This document shows, piece by piece, positions 58,601 to 64,000 of a stretch of DNA of 64,000 bases. A program made the translations under genes and the position numbers. The stretch lies in NCBI GenBank assembly GCA_016297215.1, contig JAEDGZ010000001.1, positions 62,001 through 126,000 on the forward strand, in the 5' to 3' direction. Source of the stretch: Paludibacteraceae bacterium (GTDB lineage: Bacteria; Bacteroidota; Bacteroidia; Bacteroidales; Paludibacteraceae). Below the pieces are notes generated by a model. That model searched no databases. It had not been told where the DNA came from and saw only the letters and a list, made by a program, of their open reading frames with translations. The number at the start of each line of letters is the position of its first letter. Positions within the stretch are counted from its first letter, which is position 1.

Positions 58601-59071
58601 ATGAAAAGATTTAAGATATTTCTACTTCTATATAGTTTCACTACGGCGGTATCTGCCACTGAGTTCGGCAAACTGCAATTGGATAGCCTTAATGTGAGTT
58701 TCTCACATAATGTGCGGCTCTACCAACCATACCAATATGTCAATTCAGGCTATCAGGCACATTCACGCTTTACAGCACCTATTCACATGCCCCAATACGC
58801 TCAGGCTTCTCCGTCATCCATGGTTCTTACTCCCGCTTGCCTGCCGCCTGCTTTCAGACCTACTATTGCTGACAGACAACAAATCTTTGTGTTGCAAAAC
58901 GACCCAAGTCGTGTTCCGCCGGACGAAGGTAGCGGACAAGGCGTCATCCCCACACCTGTAGGAGATACACCCCTGCCGTTCTTGCTTCTTTTTGCATTGG
59001 CATATATCATGTATATCCGCGCACATTCTAAACGCCAAAAATCCTTATTACAAGGTAAGAAAAAAGAATAA
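58601..59071 (+). CDS. Secreted small protein with PVGD-plus-membrane-helix tail
   Basis: 156 residues. Signal peptide (about 1-20, FKIFLLLYSFTTAVSA), a Tyr/Gln/Pro-rich middle without recognised domain, then PTPVGDTPLPFLLLFALAYI, a hydrophobic helix, and a basic end (RAHSKRQKSLLQGKKKE). Motif, helix and basic cluster form the layout of sorting tails such as PEP-CTERM or GlyGly-CTERM, but the motif differs. Bacteroidales proteins with similar PxGDxP tails are known to me only as hypothetical. Co-directional with the sialidase-like gene 71 bp upstream; may share its mRNA. Confidence 0.75.
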   Translation: MKRFKIFLLLYSFTTAVSATEFGKLQLDSLNVSFSHNVRLYQPYQYVNSGYQAHSRFTAPIHMPQYAQASPSSMVLTPACLPPAFRPTIADRQQIFVLQNDPSRVPPDEGSGQGVIPTPVGDTPLPFLLLFALAYIMYIRAHSKRQKSLLQGKKKE

Positions 59072-59089
59072 TACGAAGTAGGAAAAAGA

Positions 59090-59136
59090 AAGAAGGCTAC
59101 CAAACCATTGTTGGTCGGTAGCCTTCCTTTTTTCTA
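59090..59136. terminator. Terminator between the small secreted protein and nadA
   Basis: GAAGGCTACC, loop, GGTAGCCTTC then CTTTTTT; about 10 pairs, converging genes on both sides. Confidence 0.88.
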
Positions 59137-59148
59137 TAAAGACCTACA

Positions 59149-60075
59149 TTAACTCATCTCCAGCATTCGTCGGATGGGTTTCAGGGCTTGGGTGGCGAGT
59201 TCGGGATTGATGATTATCTCCGGTTGCTCGGTTTGCAAGCAAGCGAGCAGTTTCTCCATCGTGTTCAGACGCATATACTCGCACTCGTTGCAATGGCACC
59301 CAACTGTCTCTGTGGCTTCCGGCGGCACGGGGATAAACTCCTTGTCTGGACAAGCCTTCTGCATCTCGTGCAAGATTCCGCTCTCTGTAACCACAATAAA
59401 TCGCTTCTGCGGGCTTGAAATAGCAAAGTCGAGCAATGCCTTGGTCGAACCGATTTTGTCCGCCTGAGTCAAAATAACGGCCTTACACTCCGGATGTGCC
59501 AACACGGGTGCATCCGGATTCTTTTTCTTCAAATCAATCAACGCCTCCAGCGAGAATCGACTGTGCACATGGCAAGCACCGTCCCATAGCAACATTTCCC
59601 GCCCTGTAACGCTGTTGATATAGTTCCCTAAGTTCTTGTCCGGACCGAAGATAATCTTCGCGTCTGGAGGCAGTTGCTCCACAATCTTGCGCGCATTGGA
59701 GGAAGTAACTACCACATCCGTCAGGGCTTTCACCGCCGCCGAGGTGTTCACATACGACACCACCATGTGCTCGGGATGCTCTGCCTTGAACTTCGCCAAA
59801 TCCTCAGCCTTGCACGAGTCTGCCAGACTGCACCCTGCCTCCATATCCGGTATCAGCACTTTCTTGTCGGGGCATAGTATCTTCATCGTCTCGCCCATGA
59901 AGTGCACACCGCACATCACAATAATATCCGCATCCACCGTGGTGGCTTTCTGCGCAAGCGCCAGCGAGTCGCCTATGAAGTCAGCCACGTCTTGTATCTC
60001 AGGGCGAGTGTAGTAGTGCGCCATGATAATCGCATTCTTCTCCCGACAGAGTTGACGGATTTCGTCTTTTATCAT
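59149..60075 (-). CDS. nadA: Quinolinate synthase A
   Basis: Condenses iminoaspartate with dihydroxyacetone phosphate to quinolinate in NAD synthesis; needs a 4Fe-4S cluster. 308 residues. MAHYYTRPEIQDVADFIGDS, VMCGVHFMGETMKIL (first Cys region), CHVHSRFSLE, and CHCNECEYMRLNTMEKL carry the ligand cysteines. No nadB or nadC nearby; no promoter recognised. Confidence 0.96.
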   Translation of the reverse strand: MIKDEIRQLCREKNAIIMAHYYTRPEIQDVADFIGDSLALAQKATTVDADIIVMCGVHFMGETMKILCPDKKVLIPDMEAGCSLADSCKAEDLAKFKAEHPEHMVVSYVNTSAAVKALTDVVVTSSNARKIVEQLPPDAKIIFGPDKNLGNYINSVTGREMLLWDGACHVHSRFSLEALIDLKKKNPDAPVLAHPECKAVILTQADKIGSTKALLDFAISSPQKRFIVVTESGILHEMQKACPDKEFIPVPPEATETVGCHCNECEYMRLNTMEKLLACLQTEQPEIIINPELATQALKPIRRMLEMS

Positions 60076-60266
60076 ATTATTATCTTTTTAATTAAAATTC
60101 TTTTGATTATAGTATTGTGTTCAAATAGTTCATAAATCCTACAACACCAAGATTTTCAATGTCTTTCAGTATATCGTCGTTTGTAGATGAAAAGTAGAAC
60201 GATTTGAAAACTCCTGCTTTCTCAACGTCTTCAACATGTTTTCTACACCGATTGTCGAAAACTTGT

Positions 60267-61217
60267 TCAAAGCCACTTTTTCCACTTGAAATAGAGCAAG
60301 ATAGCCACCGTGAACACCACCATCAGCAGGATGGCAAACGGGTAACCTAAGTACCAGTGCAGTTCGGGCATAAAGTCGAAGTTCATACCGTACAGACTCG
60401 CCACCAGCGTCGGGGGCAGGAACACCACGTTCACCACGGTGAATATCTTGATAATCTTGTTCTGCTCGATGTTAACCAAACCGAGGAAGGTATCTTGCAG
60501 GTAGTCCAAGCGGTCGAATCCGAATCGCGTGTAGTCGAAAAGCGAGTTGATATCCTTGATAATCATCGTCAGTCGCGGTTGCAACTCGGTAGGGAAGAAG
60601 TCGCATTTTAGAAAGTTGCTTATCACGCGCTGTTTATCCATGATGTTCTGTCGGATGATGGTAACCTTCTCCTGCAAGTCCTTGATTTGTATCAGCACAT
60701 CCTCATCCACGCTGCCGTTGTGTCCGGTCAGTTTCTGAGATAGCGTGGTAATCATGTCCGTTGCGTCCTCAATCATGTCGGCGTCTTTCTCCACACGCGT
60801 CTCCATCAGCGCCACCAGCACATGGTAACCCGTGGGGAAATTACGAGTGTTCACAAACATCTTCTTCACCGTCTCGTTGAACGAAGCCAACTCCACGTCG
60901 CGGCTCGTAACCAGTATGCTGTTTTTCAGGATGAAGTTCACGGGCTCCATCTCATAGTTGGCGGTAAGGAAGTTGCTGTTGGCAACGATAGAGTCGTCGG
61001 TCTGTATGTATCGCGACGACATCTCAATCTCTTCCATCTCTTCATCTTCCTGAATATCAATCTTCAGGAATCCCTCCAGCGTGTCCTCCGTCTTGTCGCT
61101 TACGTCCAACAAATCTATCCAGATAATATCTTTCTTATCCAGTTCCTTGAGCATATTGATGGTCTTTGCCACCTTTATCTTCTCACTGTCTTTATAGAAT
61201 ATCCTCAGTTCTGCCAT
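60267..61217 (-). CDS. corA: CorA-family magnesium transporter
   Basis: 316 residues. Long cytoplasmic domain with coiled helix, then two C-terminal transmembrane helices (VVNVVFLPPTLVASLYGMNF and YPFAILLMVVFTVAILLYFKWKKW) with the signature YGMNF (GMN) between, and a periplasmic loop MPELHW. Homopentameric Mg2+/Co2+ channel of the inner membrane. N-terminus MAELRIFYKDSEK. An AATTAAG array (61219-61256) touches its start. Confidence 0.94.
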   Translation of the reverse strand: MAELRIFYKDSEKIKVAKTINMLKELDKKDIIWIDLLDVSDKTEDTLEGFLKIDIQEDEEMEEIEMSSRYIQTDDSIVANSNFLTANYEMEPVNFILKNSILVTSRDVELASFNETVKKMFVNTRNFPTGYHVLVALMETRVEKDADMIEDATDMITTLSQKLTGHNGSVDEDVLIQIKDLQEKVTIIRQNIMDKQRVISNFLKCDFFPTELQPRLTMIIKDINSLFDYTRFGFDRLDYLQDTFLGLVNIEQNKIIKIFTVVNVVFLPPTLVASLYGMNFDFMPELHWYLGYPFAILLMVVFTVAILLYFKWKKWL

Positions 61218-61218
61218 G

Positions 61219-61256
61219 GTAATTACTAATTAAGAATTTTGAATTAAGAATTAAGA
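61219..61256. repeat. Family G array upstream of corA
   Basis: TAATTAAGAATTTTGAATTA, AGAATTAAGAGTGCCCC; the G word GGGCAC replaces AATGCCC, otherwise the AATTAAG heptamer is kept. Confidence 0.75.
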
Positions 61257-61269
61257 GTGCCCCTTTCCA

Positions 61270-62064
61270 CTACTCTCCCCCTTTGTAGGGGGAGTTGGAG
61301 GGGGTCCTCCCTATCATCTTCGTTACCTCCACAAACTCCTCCACGCTCAGTTGCTCCGGTCGTTTGGTGAAGATAGGGTCTTCCAGTATGGGATTACCTT
61401 TGCCCGCCAGCGCTTGCAACGAGTTGCGCATTTGTTTTCGCCGCTGGTTGAAAGCGGTCTTCACCACCTGCTTGAACAGTGCTTCGTCGCACCCTAACTC
61501 CTGCCGTCGGTTGCGCGTCATGCGGATAACCGCGGACTTCACCTTCGGCGGAGGGTTGAACACATGCTCATCCACCGTAAACAGGTACTCTATGTCGTAA
61601 TACGCTTGCAGCAGTACGGATAGGATACCGTAGGCTTTGTTGCCGGGCTTCGACGCCAACCGCTCTGCCACCTCTTTCTGTATCATCCCCGAGCAGACGG
61701 GAATACGGTCTTTATTCTCCAACACCTTGAAGAATATCTGACTGGATATGTTGTAGGGATAATTGCCTATCACGCAGAACTCCCCGTCGGGGTACAACGT
61801 GGCGAGGTCGAGTTTCAGAAAATCACCTTCTATCAGGTGCAGTTCAGGGTACCACTCTTTCAGATAAACCACGCTCTCGCGGTCTATCTCTATGGCAGTC
61901 AAGTCTATATCGGGATTTTTCAGTAGAAACTGCGTGAGCACCCCCATACCCGGTCCTATCTCCAGAACTCTTCCGGAGGAGATGGTCTCAGCAATCCGTT
62001 GGGCGACACTCAGGTCCTTCAAGAAGTGCTGACCCAAAAATTTCTTGGCGCGTACTTGTTGCAT
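61270..62064 (-). CDS. ksgA: 16S rRNA dimethyladenosine transferase
   Basis: Dimethylates two adjacent adenosines near the 3' end of 16S rRNA. 264 residues. KKFLGQHFL, motif I LEIGPGMGVLTQFLL, IEIDRE, and catalytic IGNYPYNISSQIFF (the usual NLPY is NYPY). The last 15 residues (RTPSNSPYKGGE) are encoded by a family N hairpin (61275-61294), so the C-terminus is extended by repeat DNA. Promoter at 62170-62200. Confidence 0.96.
   Translation of the reverse strand: MQQVRAKKFLGQHFLKDLSVAQRIAETISSGRVLEIGPGMGVLTQFLLKNPDIDLTAIEIDRESVVYLKEWYPELHLIEGDFLKLDLATLYPDGEFCVIGNYPYNISSQIFFKVLENKDRIPVCSGMIQKEVAERLASKPGNKAYGILSVLLQAYYDIEYLFTVDEHVFNPPPKVKSAVIRMTRNRRQELGCDEALFKQVVKTAFNQRRKQMRNSLQALAGKGNPILEDPIFTKRPEQLSVEEFVEVTKMIGRTPSNSPYKGGE
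61275..61294. repeat. Family N hairpin at the end of ksgA
   Basis: CTCCCCC, TTTGTA loop, GGGGGAG: seven perfect pairs, followed by TTGGAGGGGGTCCTCC. Confidence 0.85.
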
Positions 62065-62117
62065 TCTCTTGGTGATAATCGTCCATAACCTAATCGTTCA
62101 AATTTTTCTTCATCCGC

Positions 62118-62148
62118 TTGCATATTTCCGAAAATTATAGTAATTTTG
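62118..62148 (+). promoter_or_regulatory. Promoter of the GtrA-family gene
   Basis: TTG at 62118-62120, 20-nt spacer, TAATTTTG at 62141-62148. Confidence 0.75.
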
Positions 62149-62169
62149 CAAGCGATTTCATTTCGGCGA

Positions 62170-62200
62170 CAAAATTACTACTTTTTTTTCAAAAATGCAA
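62170..62200 (-). promoter_or_regulatory. ksgA promoter
   Basis: On the minus strand, TTG at 62200-62198, 20-nt spacer, TAATTTTG at 62177-62170. It overlaps the start codon of the divergent gtrA-like gene. Confidence 0.72.
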
Positions 62201-62680
62201 GCATTAGCGCGATTTATTACAAAAATTATTGATTTTTTCTATCTCCCTTTCCGCAAGTTCATCCCCGAGCAGTTGTTTCGTTATGCCGCTTGCGGCGGGG
62301 GAAATATGGTGCTTGACTGGGTGCTGTATTTCTTGATTTACAACTACGGCGTGGGGCACGACTTGCAGTATTTCACCCTTTGCGGCTTAGAACTGTGCAT
62401 GACCCCGCATATCCTCACGCTCTGCATTGTCTTCCCAATCACTCTGCTGACAGGCTTTTGGCTCAATAAGTACGTTACTTTCACCCAATCTTCGCTCCAC
62501 GGCTGGAAACAGTTTGGAAGGTATATCCTTATCGTGGCGGTAAACCTCCTGGTGAACTATTTCGGCTTGAAACTCTGCGTAGAACTCTTGGGCTGGTATC
62601 CCACGCCCAGCAAGATGTTCATCACCTGTATCACGGTGGCAATCAGTTTCATTGGACAGAAATACTTCTCCTTCCGCTAA
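62195..62680 (+). CDS. GtrA-family membrane protein
   Basis: 161 residues. Four predicted transmembrane helices (around 25-45, 65-90, 105-130, 140-157), the GtrA layout: FRYAACGGGNMVLDWVLYFL, FWLNKYVTF, then VNYFGLKLCVELL and FIGQKYFSFR at the end. GtrA proteins help move or bind polyprenyl-linked sugars at the inner membrane. No glycosyltransferase nearby, so the substrate is unknown. Confidence 0.9.
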   Translation: MQALARFITKIIDFFYLPFRKFIPEQLFRYAACGGGNMVLDWVLYFLIYNYGVGHDLQYFTLCGLELCMTPHILTLCIVFPITLLTGFWLNKYVTFTQSSLHGWKQFGRYILIVAVNLLVNYFGLKLCVELLGWYPTPSKMFITCITVAISFIGQKYFSFR

Positions 62681-62690
62681 ACTCTAATCA

Positions 62691-62718
62691 CTGGGGACGC
62701 AGGCGTCTCGCCTGCGGT
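62691..62718. repeat. Family B palindrome after gtrA-like gene
   Basis: CTGGGGACGCAGGCGTCTCG, CCTGCGGTAA; same form as 14981 and 17324. Confidence 0.88.
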
Positions 62719-62751
62719 AAATTCCGCTCAACTCTCAACCCTCAACTAAAT

Positions 62752-63594
62752 ATGCGCAAAGACATCCTTTATTCATGGCTCACCATCGCGTTGGTAGGAA
62801 TGGTAGCGGCACTATCTGGTGCCCTGCATCGGCTCTCTATGCCGCAAGTGCTCTGCAAGGAATACTCCTTCGAGAAGGTGGCATACCTCGCTGAAGGACA
62901 GGAGAACAGTCTCACGTTCTCCATCCGATATGCCTACCCTGTGGCTGTCAATGCTTCCGACGAAGTGCTTGCCAAACTGCAACCTGCCGTCTGCCGGACG
63001 GTCTTGGGCGAGGCTTTTCTCGACATGCGCCCACAGCAGGCGATAGAGGCGTATGCCGCCATGAAGCACAACGAGTATATCCAAAACAACCTACCGCTCC
63101 TACAAGAGTGGGCTATCGACCACGAGGATGAACCACTCGGCGAAACGCTCTTCAACGAAGAACTCATCATCTCCGCCGCACCAATTACTGACCACTTGCC
63201 ACTAATCACTAACCACTTACTCTGGAGTTACGCCATGGATGTCTATGAGTACACCGGCGGAGCCCATGGAAACCGCTATCTCCTCATCCAGAACTACGAC
63301 CTCCAAACGGGCGACGCGGTGAGCGAGCAAGACCTCTTCATCGACGATTACTACGAACCGCTGAAAGCCCTCTTGCTCGAAGCCCTCATCGTGCAGACCG
63401 ACGAAGCAGAAACCAAGAAGGACTTGCGCCGATTAGGCTACAGCGTCGCAGACGTCGTCCCCAACGAGAATTTCTACGTAACTCCCGCGGGTATCACCTA
63501 CGTCTATAACCCCTACGAGATTGCCCCCTACGCCATGGGCTGTATCCAAATCTCCCTCCCGTGGGACTCTGTCCGCCACCTGCTGAGAAACTAA
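62752..63594 (+). CDS. DUF3298 (RsiV-like) membrane-anchored protein
   Basis: 280 residues. N-terminal signal anchor (YSWLTIALVGMVAALSGAL). DUF4163-like first half, then DUF3298: YEYTGGAHGNRYLLIQNYDLQTGDAV and YNPYEIAPYAMGCIQISLPWDSV. RsiV-type proteins sense lysozyme in Bacillus; no such function is shown here. Between EELIISAAP and LLWSYAMDVYEYTGGAHG, the peptide ITDHLPLITNH is encoded by a heptamer array (63190-63217). Confidence 0.87.
   Translation: MRKDILYSWLTIALVGMVAALSGALHRLSMPQVLCKEYSFEKVAYLAEGQENSLTFSIRYAYPVAVNASDEVLAKLQPAVCRTVLGEAFLDMRPQQAIEAYAAMKHNEYIQNNLPLLQEWAIDHEDEPLGETLFNEELIISAAPITDHLPLITNHLLWSYAMDVYEYTGGAHGNRYLLIQNYDLQTGDAVSEQDLFIDDYYEPLKALLLEALIVQTDEAETKKDLRRLGYSVADVVPNENFYVTPAGITYVYNPYEIAPYAMGCIQISLPWDSVRHLLRN
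63190..63217. repeat. Family E array inside the DUF3298 gene
   Basis: GACCACT/TGCCACT/AATCACT/AACCACT; translated in frame as TDHLPLITNH. Confidence 0.88.
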
Positions 63595-64000
63595 AAAATC
63601 AATCCTTCGAGTCTTTCGGGTGCGTAGGCGTCCTCGCCTGCTGAAAAGCATAATAACAAATTGACAAAACGACCCTCTAAATTTCTCTTAAAGGAAGACT
63701 TCTTTGGTGCGGCCTATAGACCGCACCTCTTTGTATTGCCTATGGATGCGGAGCTATGCTTCTTCTCTGCTTCTTGATTCGAGTCGTTGCCGTCTCGTTG
63801 CCGTCTCGTTGCCGTGTTTGGCTTGTTCCTCTTTCGTTCTTTTTTCGTCCTTTTTTCGAGATAGACGGCTTACCGTCTCGTAATAGAGTGCTTATAAAGT
63901 GCGGATACCCGACCGTGCAGTTATGAACCGGATAAGGCATAATGCACCATTTTCAGGGAAGGAAACGCTGCTGGATAGCATTCTGCTTTTCCATACTCCG
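63595..64000. other. Right-edge region with composite repeats, no sure gene
   Basis: Contains a family B palindrome (63619-63644), a family O palindrome (63706-63727), CTTCTTCTCTGCTTCTTG, an 11-bp array CGTCTCGTTGC (63781-63813), and GAGATAGACGGC. An open frame from ATG 63923 runs off the edge for 26 codons (MNRIRHNAPFSGKETLLDSI...) and might be the start of a gene, but it is too short to judge. Confidence 0.6.
63706..63878. repeat. Composite repeat (families O and I), mirror of 43309-43454
   Basis: GGTGCGGCCTATAGACCGCA and CC, then CTTCTTCTCTGCTTCTTG, GAGTCGTTGC/CGTCTCGTTGC units and GAGATAGACGGCTTACCGTC. Component order and orientation correspond to the other copy read on the opposite strand. 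Confidence 0.82.

Noticed and set aside
63923..64000. Start of a gene running off the right edge
   Set aside because: Only 26 codons visible, no promoter seen; noted in the region entry but not called.

Overview
The window is about 64 kb of a chromosome from a member of the Bacteroidota, almost certainly order Bacteroidales. The evidence is: at least 14 promoters of the Bacteroidota type (TTG, about 20 nt, then TAnnTTTG); a 1994-residue secreted protein ending in a type IX secretion (T9SS) C-terminal sorting domain; lineage-typical families (DUF4294, DUF3127, DUF4270, DUF6242-like, YgbA_NO); the panC / short starch-synthase divergent pair; and nearly absent Shine-Dalgarno sequences. No species is claimed.

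Layout. 1-12 kb: lepA (cut by the left edge), ddl, a polyprenyl synthase, a conserved hypothetical overlapping a 5-formyl-THF cyclo-ligase tail to tail, a Kelch-like lipoprotein, pgk, an SSB-like DUF3127 protein, a metallophosphoesterase and recJ. 12-15.5 kb (minus): pdxB-proS-DUF4294. 15.8-20 kb: an rsmF-type methyltransferase, then an AT-rich two-gene restriction-modification-like island (EcoRI-family adenine methylase plus DUF262/HNH nuclease) preceded by a 160-bp structured element. 20-34.5 kb (all minus): gyrB, LOG protein, GH16-like protein, kdsA-kdsD, a 1033-residue TPR protein with a beta-barrel partner, an epimerase fused to a zinc-ribbon tail, and a DEAD-box helicase. 35-43 kb (minus): ECF sigma operon, TPR/HTH regulator, HIT protein, greA with a 42-residue leader gene, an NO-response-like trio, miaB; then tRNA-Pro(GGG) on plus. 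43-52 kb: panC, starch-synthase domain, DUF4270 lipoprotein, mutL, small membrane protein, TPR lipoprotein. 52.5-59 kb: giant sialidase-like T9SS cargo and a small anchored protein. 59-64 kb: nadA, corA, ksgA, gtrA, DUF3298 protein.

The most unusual aspect is the repeat landscape. Nearly every gene junction holds a short element made of quasi-tandem units of 7 bp (also 9 or 11 bp), often arranged as the two arms of an inverted repeat, or a short GC-rich palindrome. At least a dozen families occur. They abut start codons, overlap or supply stop codons, and also sit in frame inside conserved genes (ddl, pdxB, gyrB, mutL, the large TPR protein, a DUF4270 signal peptide, a DUF3298 protein, the end of ksgA, and probably an EEP-family nuclease). 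The heptamer architecture recalls STRR repeats of cyanobacteria, and the in-frame insertions recall Rickettsia palindromic elements. I do not recognise this set as a described system in Bacteroidota.
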